Assembly (NCBI GenBank): GCA_963971305.1
Contig: OZ020305.1
Coordinates: 6,667,001-6,731,000 of the forward strand
Length of the DNA stretch: 64,000 bases
Reading direction: 5' to 3'
From: Arcuatula senhousia
Lineage: Eukaryota; Mollusca; Bivalvia; Mytilida; Mytilidae
This document shows, in pieces, positions 33,806 through 45,500 of this stretch. A program made the position numbers and the translations under genes. Under the pieces are notes generated by a model. It ran no database searches, was not told the origin of the DNA, and was given only the letters and a program-made list of their open reading frames with translations. Every line of letters begins with the position of its first letter. Position 1 is the stretch's first letter.

Positions 33806-35758
33806 ATGGCGAGTGGGGGCGTGAAGGACACAACGGAAGAACATTTAGATGATTTGCTGAAGTGTAGCATTTGCTTAGAATCATTCAAAGAACCGAAATA
33901 TCTACCCTGTCTCCATACATTTTGTAAGTTGTGTATTCAAAACTGCATCTCGACAATTATAGAAAAGAAAGGCGAAGTAATATGTCCAGTTTGTCGAAAG
34001 TCAGTGCCATCTTTCAACGAGACCACGAACCCCGGGGCCACGAACTCAGCAGAAAAGTGGGCATATTGTCTTCCAGACAACCATTTCATAATGTCTATGA
34101 TTGACAAACAAGAAATACATAAGAAAGAACAAATGTGCAACCCTTGCAAATTTATTCAAACTGAAGCTAAAGCAGTGTCCTGGTGTATAGTATGCGAAGA
34201 GGCGTTGTGTGACCTGTGTAGCAAGTACCACAAGGGTCTGAAGGCAACAGCAAAGCACAAACTAGTTTCGATTCTCGATATTCAAAAAGGTCAAATCGAG
34301 TTTCAGGGGTCAGAGGTGATTAATTGCCACATTCACCCAGAAAAGGTCGTCGAAGTCTTTTGTGTCGATCACAGCGAACCGTGCTGTACGTTATGTGCGA
34401 CACTCTCGCACAGGAAGTGTGATCACGTGATTTCGATAGACGAGGCAGCCAATGACATCAAAGAGAGAACAGAAACGATCGAGCTTGTATCTCGACTTGG
34501 TGATGGAGAACAATTGCTGGAAGAAGTCGTAGAAAACCGACAAGAAAACGAAACAGCAATAGAATCGGAAGTTGAAGACATCTCGAGTGTCCTCTCGAAA
34601 ACAAGGGCAGAAATGAACGACCATCTAGACAAAATCGAAAACATGCTCCGCAGCGAATTGGAAGCAACAAAAAAGCAAACACTGATAACTGTTTCAGATG
34701 AACTAAATGATTTCACTAGTTTTCAGAGCAACGTCAGAAACTGGAAGTCTTTGCTGGCTGCCGTCATTAAACACGGATCTAACCTTCAGTGTCTAATAGC
34801 TGTACACAAGATAAAGCCACAACTAGATAAGTTGGAAACCGAGCTCCGGGAAAGTTTAAAGAAGGTTCGAGCAGTTTCAGTTCGTTATCGGAAATCCAAA
34901 ATTTTGACCGAGTTCGAAGAGAATGTTAATTCTCTAGGAGATATTTATACTGAGAATCAAAAGATCAATTTCGAAAGAGGAATGATCGGAATCGTGAAGA
35001 CCGACTTCCGGAATGGGAAGATCAGAATAATAGAGACTATACAAGTAGCCCCATCAGGAAGGTCGAGTGGTATATTTGTCGACGATTATATTGTGTTTGC
35101 CGTTTACAATACCAAGAGTGTTGCCAAGCACAACAATGATGGTCTACTTCTGAAAGAACTGAAAGTTCCTAACACACCGTGTGACATTACTCTAGTCGAC
35201 GCGTCTAGGGTTGCTGTATCTGCTAACCAATGCCAAATTTACACGATCGACACACAAGACATGACATTATTGAAGACGTTGACTCTCTCTGGTATTTCTG
35301 TGTATGGACTTTGTACCTTTAATGCCAATCTATTTATCGTTGCTCATAATTCTACTTTAACATGGGTTGATCAGTCCACAGGAAATGCGACAACATCTCT
35401 AACTTCTAGTGGACAGTCTTATTTGGTATCAACATCTGGTAACAATGACTATATATACGGAAACGGAAGCAATTCTGTATCATATGTTGTCAACGGCACC
35501 AAAAAGTTCACATATACAAACAATAAGCTTTATGGTCCTCGCGGTATCGATATAGATGAGGAGAAGAACTTCTATATTGCTGGGCATGGATCTGAAAATA
35601 TCCACCAAATAACCGACTCTGGTGAATTAGTTAGAATTATTTCTGCTTCCGATGTAGGAGTAGTTCGTCCATGGACTGTACGGTTTCAACCAGAAACAAT
35701 ACGGTTTGTAGTGGCATGTCTAGACTCTGGAAAAGCGACCATATGTGAAATAGAATAA
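33806..35758 (+). CDS. TRIM-type RING/B-box protein, copy 2 (650 aa, intact, single exon)
   Basis: Start MASGGVKD at ATG 33806; the frame runs unbroken to TAA at 35756. RING C3HC4 at residues 20-63 (C20, C23, C35, H37, C40, C43, C60, C63). B-box 1 from C111 (CNPC...CIVCEEALC); B-box 2 about 170-213 (CHIHPEK...CCTLCATLSHRKC). Coiled coil about 215-345. Beta-propeller-like repeats about 395-650 (WVDQSTG, FYIAG, SGELVRI and similar strands). Likely a cytosolic E3 ubiquitin ligase; substrates cannot be read from sequence. The propeller would be the recognition surface by analogy with TRIM-NHL proteins. Single-exon, lineage-expanded TRIMs of this kind are common in bivalves, and an immune role is only a guess. 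The paralogue is 19709-21598. Confidence 0.95.
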   Translation: MASGGVKDTTEEHLDDLLKCSICLESFKEPKYLPCLHTFCKLCIQNCISTIIEKKGEVICPVCRKSVPSFNETTNPGATNSAEKWAYCLPDNHFIMSMIDKQEIHKKEQMCNPCKFIQTEAKAVSWCIVCEEALCDLCSKYHKGLKATAKHKLVSILDIQKGQIEFQGSEVINCHIHPEKVVEVFCVDHSEPCCTLCATLSHRKCDHVISIDEAANDIKERTETIELVSRLGDGEQLLEEVVENRQENETAIESEVEDISSVLSKTRAEMNDHLDKIENMLRSELEATKKQTLITVSDELNDFTSFQSNVRNWKSLLAAVIKHGSNLQCLIAVHKIKPQLDKLETELRESLKKVRAVSVRYRKSKILTEFEENVNSLGDIYTENQKINFERGMIGIVKTDFRNGKIRIIETIQVAPSGRSSGIFVDDYIVFAVYNTKSVAKHNNDGLLLKELKVPNTPCDITLVDASRVAVSANQCQIYTIDTQDMTLLKTLTLSGISVYGLCTFNANLFIVAHNSTLTWVDQSTGNATTSLTSSGQSYLVSTSGNNDYIYGNGSNSVSYVVNGTKKFTYTNNKLYGPRGIDIDEEKNFYIAGHGSENIHQITDSGELVRIISASDVGVVRPWTVRFQPETIRFVVACLDSGKATICEIE

Positions 35759-35829
35759 CACATTGCAATTTTGTGCATTAATGAATGCTGCGATTTAAAA
35801 TGTTTATATTGTGAGTTTGTATCACGTAT

Positions 35830-35835
35830 AATAAA
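35830..35835 (+). terminator. Poly(A) signal AATAAA of TRIM copy 2
   Basis: 72 bases after the stop, in a 3' flank that is homologous to that of copy 1 up to about 35985. Confidence 0.5.
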
Positions 35836-35999
35836 AGTTTCATGGTTTATTGGAGTAATTTTATGAAATTACAAGTATAATTTGTATATTATGTATATGG
35901 AGTTTGGGTGTTTGACTATCTCTCATATCGTTTTTAAAAACTCCCCAAGGCTGTTCTAGCAAAAAGGTTTACAAAGTAGGAGTATGGTTTAGAGAAACA

Positions 36000-36150
36000 G
36001 ATCACAACCCACCATTTCGTTTGAAATGCCTGTACCAAGTCAGGACCATTGCGATCCACCAGTTCTCCGGTATGACTGATTCGTTTTTGTCATTTTCTCT
36101 GGACTATGAGATTGATCATTCAAGTTCGGTAGTTTTGTTATTACCTTTAT
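36000..36150. repeat. Dispersed repeat (partner of 23115-23275)
   Basis: Shares CCAAGTCAGGACCA, TTCTCCGGTATG and GTTATTACCTTTA in the same order. Confidence 0.65.
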
Positions 36151-36163
36151 TTAGGAAGCAACC

Positions 36164-36396
36164 ATTTGAAATTCTGGGGGGGGGGTATGGATTTTAGCCC
36201 CTCGACAATATATTTATTTTTCAAAATTTTTCGAAGACGAGAGGATTTTTTTACCGACACCGAAAACAATTTTTTTTTATTCGCAATTTTGTTTACGCTG
36301 TGTAGCCCAGGCTTACCAAATCAATCTATTTTTTCCAAAAAAAAAAGATTTTTTTTTCTTAAAAAAAAATCCATACCCCCCCCAGGAATTTCAAAT
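36164..36396. mobile_element. MITE with poly-G inverted ends
   Basis: ATTTGAAATTCTGGGGGG (36164 on) and, inverted, ATTTGAAATTCCTGGGGG (ending 36396) continue as GGTATGGATTT on both sides. Total 233 bp. The 84-codon ORF inside reads through homopolymers and is not called. Confidence 0.75.
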
Positions 36397-36839
36397 ATAG
36401 TCCCTTTAAAAACACCATAATTATATCTTCCAGAGGTATTTCTAGGGTCAATTTTTGGTGCTGTTTTTAGTTGTTTGGGTTAATTGGTAGTTCTTAAGCC
36501 AAAGTTTGTTATATAAAAAGACCAACACTTAAATCTGCATAAAAGGGGTGATTTGCTAGGCATATGCGGGGTCAAAATTTAGATCTTCATTTTTGTTGAC
36601 ATTAAAAATTTTTGGTCTCTTGACCATAAAATGCATTTAAAGTTTTAAAATCGGTAAAATCTTCTTAAATTTACTTATTATTTATGTCTTGTGTTGTTAT
36701 GGAGCTGGGAGAAATTTTAGGAAAATCATATGGTATTTTTTTTTTTTATTCATCAAAACGCTATATTGAAGGGGTCAAAATAATACTAGTCTCGGGCCAT
36801 CAGAGTACTATAATGTTCTAGAAGCAAAGATTATCAACA
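36397..36839. other. No feature recognised
   Basis: AT-rich, without gene signals or clear repeat ends. Confidence 0.4.
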
Positions 36840-36864
36840 ATAGAAAAGATAAAGAGGTGGGGAA

Positions 36865-37250
36865 TAAGTGTACGCGACACGACACAACCTACAATATTAA
36901 CGACAATTTAAAACATCCAAAATGAAAAACAGCCAGCAGCCTTCAATGTGACCAGAGCTCTTAAGAGTACATAGTCCGCTACTGGCCCCGTAATGCAATG
37001 TTCAAATGCCTATGTAAAACATTTTATGATTCTGTTAAAAGATAGTGAAACAAAACAAAACAAACTTGTTCAGTTCGTTATCTACACATGCGTTAAAACA
37101 AGGTGCCGAAAACTGAAATTTCAGTCATTTGCCAAAGTTCAAATGGCTATAACACTTGTAAACATTTGCAGACCGGAAAGATGTAACTCATCCTGGCATA
37201 CTAACATACAAAAAAATCAGGTCATTATCTGCAAGCGTAAAAAAAGTTTG
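36865..37250. repeat. Dispersed repeat (also about 49290-49560 and 21837-21890)
   Basis: ACACGACACAACCTACMA and AATGTGACCAGAG blocks are shared with 49296-49400. A GGCTATAA-ACTTGTAA block and TTTGCAGACCGGAAAG are shared with 21837-21880. The 88-codon ORF has no domain. Confidence 0.6.
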
Positions 37251-39478
37251 GGAAACTGAAATTTCATTAAATAAAGTTCAAAGGGCCATATATTTTTTTA
37301 CAAAATCTGAGGACCGAAACAAAACGTGGACTTCATTTGCAACTCACCATGACAGACTTGCATTTAAAAACTCCGGTCATTATCTACAAGCGTTTAGAAA
37401 AAAATGTGCAGAAAACTGTTAGTTTTCTGTGAATATTCAAATTTCTCTTTAGCCTTTTGGAAAAACCTAATTTCACTCTACTATTGTGGGTCCCTATTGC
37501 TGGTGTTTGTTTAGTTGTGTCGTTTATTACCTACGTCGCCAAAGCAAAGTAAACGTCACCCCGTCCGTCTGTTTGTCCACCCAAAGATAAACCAAATCTC
37601 TTAAACTTTACCTTTTGATATTCTATTCGACTCATGGTTATCTAAACAAAAAATCCATTTCCTATGCATATACTCCGTATCACTATGTTTCTATAATGAA
37701 AATAAGACTCTGTGAATAAAATTGATAAAAAAAAATATGTACCTCACCTTTTGAACTGTTACAGATCAATTCTCGTACTAGTAGAGATTTCTTGACTTGC
37801 TACGTATCAGGCACGGTTGCTACGTATCGCACCCGTAAGACGTTTTCGGGAGAAATTATTGATGAACTAATGTACATGGCTGTCGATAACTCGTTTTTAC
37901 ACTTATATTTTTTTTATTTAACTACGGGTATCGATGCTACAATTATAAATGTTATTACTATCATCAAACTGCAAGTGCAATGACGAAAAATTCTAAACTT
38001 AAAATTGTTTCATGAAATTGGAAAAGTCGAACATTTTCAAATCAAGAAGACTCGTAACCTGTTATGTCAAGGGTATAAGTATAATTGATCTCTTTATTAA
38101 TTTAAGTACAATACGGTGAATGTAATGTTTAAGTGTTAAGTTTAATTAATAAAAATACAATATTCGGAAATATAAATTTAAACTATAAAGTGTTCAGATA
38201 AAAAAAAGAGAGATGCACATAGACAGTATAGCAAAAAGATTGTGTAAAAGTGTCACGAAAATCTGTTAAAAGGTTTAGGAGGCTATAGGTTAACAGTGGG
38301 TACCCTGAGGTGTAATGGAAAGACGAAGGGACACCCCTACCACAAAATACCCATCCCAATTTTCAAACGGGAACTGTAATAATGTGCATTTTGAGGTTAA
38401 TTGATGAAACATATAATTTTTGACTTAGTAAATAAGTGTTCTGTATGTTTTTCGATCCACACATGCTTAAAAGTCGATATTTTTGTGTAGTTTTTTCTTT
38501 ATTCTTTAGTTACTCTTCTAAAATTGGAGGCAATGTTTCTTATTACTTGCCTGTTCGTCCGTCCGTCTGTCTCTCTATTTGTCCGTTGAAAATTTAATTG
38601 TTTAACTTATCTCCTGGGCTTCTACTGCATGGATTTATTTCCAATTTGGTTAAATAGCATAATGAGTTGAATCGTGTCATTTTGTTTTATGTCAGTGAGT
38701 AATCTACTCCGACTTTGACTGTTTAAAAGTCAAGAGGGGAATTTTCGTGTCAGATTTCTTTACTATTGTAAAAGGGGTCAATTTCAAATTCGGTACACAT
38801 CTCTAGTACATGTACAAGTAACATGATGAGTTGCATTATGCCTGTTTTTCATTTACAGATCAGAATCTTTTGTTTGAATCAAAACACCCGATTTTCTTTG
38901 AAATTGTTACTAACACAAGTTTTATTCTTACGACGCAAAGCTAAGTTGACGATACTCAAGATGAAAACCGGTAGATAAACAACAAATGTTGTACACGTAA
39001 TATATGTAATAGGCACCAAATAATGCTTTAAAAAAGTGATTTTCGGTTTAACTGTTAGGCTAGCCTTACCATGCTTACACATCGATTCGTTCTTCGGTCA
39101 ACCATTTCACTTGAATATGAGGGGGCTAAGAGTTATGACTCTAAATCATGACAAACAATATTTTGAAACCAGGAGTAAAATTTAAAAGATTTATGCAGTT
39201 AGAAAAGAGAAATATTGGGAAGAAGAATTTTGGCTAATTGAACAAGAACAGACTTCCTAGGTCCCCTGCCGAATCATGGCAAAAACAAATTAAGTCGGCT
39301 CTTTAAACGGGAAGCTAAGAAGCGACAAACCTGAAAATGAACCCCAACTGAAGCTGCTTACAAAATTTTGAAAGCCTACAAATAGTAGTAGCCGAGACAT
39401 ACATGTCTATATTACAAAATAAAATTGTGACGGACCGCACACACGGACAGACTCATGCATTTATTTTATTATCCACAT
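37251..39478. other. Non-coding, low-level repeat fragments
   Basis: Two GTCCGTCTGT-type phrases (about 37563 and 38560) suggest old dispersed repeats. No ORF with a domain on either strand. Confidence 0.4.
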
Positions 39479-39480
39479 TA

Positions 39481-39722
39481 CCGTACAAGTGGGTTTTTTT
39501 TCGCGGGAGCTAAATTTTACGGATTTAATAAAAAATGAAAGATATTGTTTTCGCGGAATTTCATTTTAGCGATTGTTTAAATGCGAGTTTATTCTTTGCA
39601 TATACTATTTACAACTTTTGATTTTCGCGGGTTTATATTTTCGCGAGTTGCCAAGTACTTGAACAAAATTTTTGCGAAAAAAAGCAAAAACTAGATATCA
39701 GTGTAAAAAAAAACTTATACGG
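39481..39722. mobile_element. MITE with TA target duplication
   Basis: CCGTACAAG...CTTATACGG ends with TA on both sides (39479-39480 and 39723-39724). The interior has several TTTTCGCGG-type motifs. The TA duplication and size suggest a Tc1/mariner-type MITE. Confidence 0.65.
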
Positions 39723-39724
39723 TA

Positions 39725-40307
39725 TGTTGACGCACTTCGCAAAATATTCTGACCCCCCCACCCCCCCAAAAAAAAAAAATGAATGCCCTTCAAATTAAAT
39801 CTTTATTAGTGCTTTTATTCCCTTTTTTGTGATATTTCACCTGGCCGCTAGGGGGATTAAAACTTTAAACAAAAGTAATCCCTGAGAATTGTTCACTTGT
39901 CATTGTGGTACGTAGCACAACCGTTACTCAACTGTTACTTCCCAAAGAACGATTCGTTGGTTTAACTGAAGACCGAACATGCATTTAAGCTCATTTACTA
40001 TAAAAATGCACATTCTTGGCAAAGATAAAAAGAGAATTCAATAAAAAAACTTAAATACATATTCAAAATATATTGAATTTTAACTTTTTACTGGGAATTC
40101 GTGCACATTATCCCTGTTTTCATCTTCAAATAAAACATGACCAATAACCGCTCCCCTTTCGTTGTACGAAAGCAACCGTATGAAGTTGAGAAAGATCTAC
40201 TATACATATCCACCATGTCCACCATAACCATAACTAAATGGATTCATCAACGTTGATTTTCACAGACACGATGGAAAAAAACCATCTTAACCAATTGATA
40301 CGATGAA
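39725..40307. other. No feature recognised
   Basis: C-run and A-run at about 39753-39779, otherwise unremarkable AT-rich DNA. Confidence 0.4.
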
Positions 40308-40393
40308 AGAAGCAGAGGTACCAATGGGGCATCCGTATGTCAAAGTCCGAAAGGGCAGAGACAAAACCAGTAAACACAAACAAGGACAGGACG
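40308..40393 (-). repeat. 3'-tail repeat fragment of the retroelement family
   Basis: AGAGGTACCAATGGGGCATC and CAAAACCAGTAAACACAAAC match 26540-26765 and, inverted, 47266-47400. Confidence 0.7.
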
Positions 40394-41450
40394 TAAATCA
40401 GACAACATATAAAACAACATATGGAAGCTCGTCCCCAAGAGAAGGGTATTAAAAGGGCGGAATGATCTCAAAGTAAAAAAAAAACCGGAGAAACAAATAT
40501 CCGGAGAGATGTGGTGATCCAGGGTAGATAGAAATATTCTAAGTACTATCGAAGTACAAACTGCTGTTGTTTTAGTTTTTCAAGCAAATAGAGCTCCCAA
40601 GGTCAAAACTATGCTCGTGTGACTCTATTAACAGCAGTGAAAGAAGATGTTCAAATTGTAGACATATAATCAACAAATAGTATTTTACACTTATATCAAT
40701 ATTATAATGCACTACTTTTTATTCTCCTTTGTAGTTAATTCTTTTGAATGTATGTATAATCCGTCACGATAAGTAGTTGATAATATCGCAATCCCATTAA
40801 TTTTGATTCAACAAATTTTATAGGAGTTATGGGACTTTATCGACTTTGTTCTTTGTAGGTGCCGGTCTTCGTATGTCAAAGTCAGGATCACCTTGTTGAC
40901 GCAACTCCTTTAAGACCCCTCAACAGATTTTGATAAAAATTTGTAAAATTCATAGTTATGATATGTACTTGATCATATCGCAATGCCATTTTAATCGTAA
41001 AATTTTAGAAAATTTTCAACTTTAATGCGGCGGCGGGGACATTGTCTACGTGTAGCAATAAAAATACTTGTGCCTTCAATTTTTAAACCTTTTTTAGTTC
41101 TGAACAATCAGAATAAAATAAAAAAAAATAAAATCATTTCAAAGTGTATATTTTTATGTTTGTATGCATAAATAGAACAGAAAGAGTGAAGCTTTGTTCA
41201 GCTACTGATAAAACCCTTGCGCTTTAGTCTTTTTGGACTTTGGTCCCTTGGCGCATCATCATGTATAAAAAAAAACATTAACTATTAAAGCATGTCAATG
41301 ACTTTTTATTATTTTTTTCCTTATGCTGTAAACTAGGTGAAAATGCCTGCATATGCCAAGTATCACGAGTATATTGTATAAGTCAGGTGCGTAGATGAGA
41401 ATGTTTAATTTTAATTGAAAGAAAGTTACTAGTATTAGAATTAGAACCCA
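40394..41450. other. No feature recognised
   Basis: No domain-bearing ORF, RNA gene or repeat boundary identified. Confidence 0.4.
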
Positions 41451-41456
41451 CGTATT

Positions 41457-42230
41457 TATGGAACGCCAAATTAACATATATTCAATTAATTGTACCTATC
41501 TTCAAATAATTGAAGATATGTTCAATTGAATTATACCTATCTTCAATTGAATTATACCTATCTTCAATTCAATTATAGATATCTTCAATTCAATTATACC
41601 TATCTTCAATTCAATTGTACCTAGGTACAATCCAGCACAATTAAAGATATCTTCAATTCAATTGTACCTATCTTCAATTCAATTGTACCTATCTTCAATT
41701 CAATTAAACCTATCTTCAATTGAATTGAACCTATCTTCAATCGAATTGAACCTATCTTCAATTGAATTAAACCTATCTTCAATTCAATTGTCTCTATATT
41801 CATACTTGAATTGAAGATAGGTATAATTCAATTGAAGATAGGTGTAATTGAATTGAAGATATCTTCAAATAAATTGAAGATATCTTCAAATGAATTGAAG
41901 ATATCTTCAAATGAATTGGAGATATCTCCAAATGAATTATGAAGATGTTGGAATTAGACCTATCTTCAAGTGAATTAAAGATATCTTCAATTCAATTGAA
42001 GATAGGTACAATTGAATTATACCTAGGTGCAATTAAATTGCACCTAGGTATAATTCATTTGAAGATAGGTTCAATTGATATGAAGATATCTTTAATTATT
42101 TGAAGATAGGTACAATTGAATTGAAGATATCTTCAATTTATTTGAAGATATCTTCAAATGATTGAAGATATCTTCAATTATTTGAAGATAGGTACAATTA
42201 ATTGAATATATGTTAATTTGGCGTTCCATA
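41457..42230. mobile_element. 774-bp foldback element built from a self-complementary 15-bp motif
   Basis: TATGGAACGCCAAATTAACA at 41457 and its inverse ending 42230 are exact. Both sides are flanked by CGTATT (41451-41456 and 42231-42236), a 6-bp target duplication. Almost the whole interior is variations on AATTGAAGATAGGTACAATT and AATTGAAGATATCTTCAATT, so the element can fold on itself at every scale. The 60-codon minus ORF (peptide cycling [13 protein letters not shown]) is a by-product. Confidence 0.9.
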
Positions 42231-42356
42231 CGTATTAGAATTCATTTAAGACCATTTAAGTCTTTTTTATCTTCAATGTTTGTGCATGATGATACAAGTC
42301 GTGTTTGAACTATATTTCCATTAAGATTACAGATTAAAAAAACCTGGTAGATCTTG

Positions 42357-42534
42357 GTATGAAAAAAAACAAGAGGAAAAATTTACAAAACACCAAACAG
42401 TTGGGTTATTGAATGAGAAAATAATAGAATTTTATTAATATCAATAGATTTCGCCAGCAAATAAGTCAAGCCACCCGATTTTCAAACGTTTATTGTGATT
42501 TTTTTTACATTCAGATCGAAAATACAACTGGATC
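42357..42534. repeat. Dispersed repeat, left part, interrupted by the 4.4-kb transposon
   Basis: 42368-42432 matches 16650-16720. 42446-42463 matches the start of 30195. 42463-42534 matches 33011-33083. The repeat resumes at 46951. Confidence 0.75.
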
Positions 42535-45500
42535 ATATGTGACCATGACTGAAAAAATGGGTCCAGATGAGGAAAAAACATAATTTGAGTTTTTTGTATT
42601 TTTGTGATCCAATACAAATGAAAAAGCTTATGTGAAAATTTCATGTTGATATACCTAATAGTTTTCGAGATACAATCATTTAAAGTTACTATGTTCAAAC
42701 ACCAATTAGACAGATTTTGTGAATGATTTTTCTTCATTTATTTATGATAAATATACATTTTCTCTTGTTTTTAAATGTTCATTTTTTATTTGTTTTTTGA
42801 TATAATGTAATGATATTTGGCAGCCATGAGTGCTATATGATATATTTTGATATTGTATAGTGAAAAAGACTTATGACCTTGACATTTGTCCTCAAGGTCA
42901 AAATTATCACAAAAATACTCTTTTGCTAGAATTTTCATCATTTCGATCAAGAATTTCATATACATTGTTTCTTTTTCTAACATAATAAAGCATATAGCTA
43001 CCATCTCTACAAAAAGTGGACCTTAATATATATGTGACCTTTAAATTAACTTTCAAGGTCACCCATGACCAAATAAAGCATTTAAAACTATTTGTTTTTA
43101 TGTCATATTTATTGGATATTTCATATTTTTTCTTTTCATATGTTGATGTAAAGTTTCAATTTATAATCTTATCCATGTATTTTAATGTGTGAATTATCAT
43201 TCTGTTTTAATTACAAGTACTAAGACACCCTCAAAACAGTTTTGTTCATCTAGACAATTAAATCATAATGTGCTGAATATCCTTCCCAGATATGAACTGA
43301 TGAAAGTTGCAGACATGACAGATAATGGATGCTATATTGATACAGTCACATTTGTTTAGGTCAGAATTAAAATGTTTTACCTGCTGTATATTTGTGTACT
43401 AAACAATAACTTGCATTTGATTTTCGAATTAAATAGAAGGTTACTTTGTGTATCCAGAGACCAGTATTTTTTCAACAAGTCATGAAAGTGGAATTCTGTT
43501 AAAAGGAGCAAAAAGGCACCAATGGGGCATTTGAGTGTCAAAAGTCTGGAAATACATTTAATGAACAAACTTGTTTGTTGTCTTTTCTTAGTTGGTTTTG
43601 TTTGCATTAAATACAATATGAGATTTAAGATTAAATTTTAATTCAGTAATGCTTTCTTCCTGCATCCTGCTGTTAGTTTGCTTTGGTTTTCTTGCTTAGT
43701 CAGATCAACTTCAACTTTAGGAACAGTTGGTTTAGGACAGGTAAGTTCCTTGGCTACATCTGAGTAGCAGTATTGTCGGATGTGTTCATACAAATACCAC
43801 TGTCTGGCTGAGTCAAGTCCTTTTACTACTGTGACACTTGGAAGATCATTTGCTTGTGGTAGTCTGTTCTTTGATTTTAGCAGGTTAAATTATGCACTTT
43901 CTTTGCACACAACAACACCAGGTTCCTTATTATCAATATAGAAATGATGATAGTCAGTTATATGCTTTAATGGTTTGAAAAAACTTTGCAAGAATGATCT
44001 CCATTCATAGAATGTGACTGGGTCTTGAGCATCATTAACCATATGTGGTATGTTGTGTCCACTTCTACTGGATCTTTCAACTGTACTAGCAACCTTTAAA
44101 AATTAAAAAGTATATCAATATTATTTTTGACTTTTTTACTTTTTACATACAAAACATTTATAAAATTGGTAACATGTTTGGCTTATGATTTTTGGACCAT
44201 CTGAGTTCATTCTGGTTACAAACAAGGTGTATTGCTGAATGCAGTTTAGTTAAAATGTGTGCTCATTGTTTCATTGTTGTTGACTTTGGAATCATACTTT
44301 TTTATACTGCTCCATTAGTTTTTCATTGCATATACATCAATTTAAGCTTTATAATGGTTTTTATCAATACAATTTAAGTATACATGCACATGTACCTCAT
44401 TAATTGTTTCTGCAGTTGAGTTCCTCCAATGCATTTTTCATATACCAAAATGCCAATCAGGTTCAAACTTTGTATGACCAGCCTTCATCATTGAGTACTC
44501 AATGGATCTGTGTAAACCTATTAAACAGAAAAAAGATTTAAACAACATTTTAGAACCACATAACTATAATATGTATATAACCTAACATTAATACTCACAC
44601 ATGAGTAACTGAGATTCAGTTTTAAAAATAATAAATTTTAAAAATATAATGATTATTTACATTGTATAAATGATGTTTACATGAATTAAAAAAAAACATG
44701 TATTATTGAATTATAAATTTAAGATGATACTGTCAAAGTTGCAAAAGTATAGTAAAGTTTATACTTGTTATTCTAAGTAATACCTGAAATAACTCTCCAG
44801 AGGCCATACCAAAGCACAACATTATTATCAGAGCAGACTCCAAATACACTACACTTCCTTGGTGTCTTGAAGTAAATGGGTCCAACCTGCTGTGGATGAT
44901 GTGGAAAATGGACTTGCTGTGCATAATCCCAAGAGTAATGCAGTTTGGCTTCAACAGACATGGGCTGGTTATCTAAAAAAATATTTAAAACAAATATGAA
45001 GTCAGCTGTCATCAGCCAAATAAACATAAGTATAATACTATATAAACACAGTAAATTACATATTATATTACATCTAATTCAGTAATAATTTCAGAATAAA
45101 AATAGCTAGGGATGTGGGATAAACATCAATATGATATAAAAAGGCAACAATAGATGAAAACATGTAACAGGTGTATTTTGTATTGTACATGTACTGTACA
45201 ATGTATTATAGTGTACTGTACATTTATAACAACTTGAAAAAAATGTTATCAAAAATATTATACATGCACACGCATGTACATTATAGCATAACCTTTACAG
45301 CTTAACTGTACATGCATGTGATTAACAATGCAATGAAATCTATTTTGAGTTAAAATATTTTTTTCCATCATGTCCATTGTGTTGAATAAAAATGACAAAT
45401 GTTATTCAAATTTTAAATTGGGGTCATTGGGGTATGAACAAATAAAAATTTCCTTCATTAATTTGCTGCACAAATACAAATATTACACATATATTAAACA

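Noticed and set aside
41621..41803. Repetitive IELKIG peptide ORF
   Set aside because: Reads through the self-complementary foldback repeat; no start context or independent coding signal.
43505..43550. ACCAATGGGGCAT stretch as part of the 4.4-kb transposon's own gene
   Set aside because: It matches the dispersed 3'-tail repeat found at 26540, 40308 and 47266, so it is a separate fragment.
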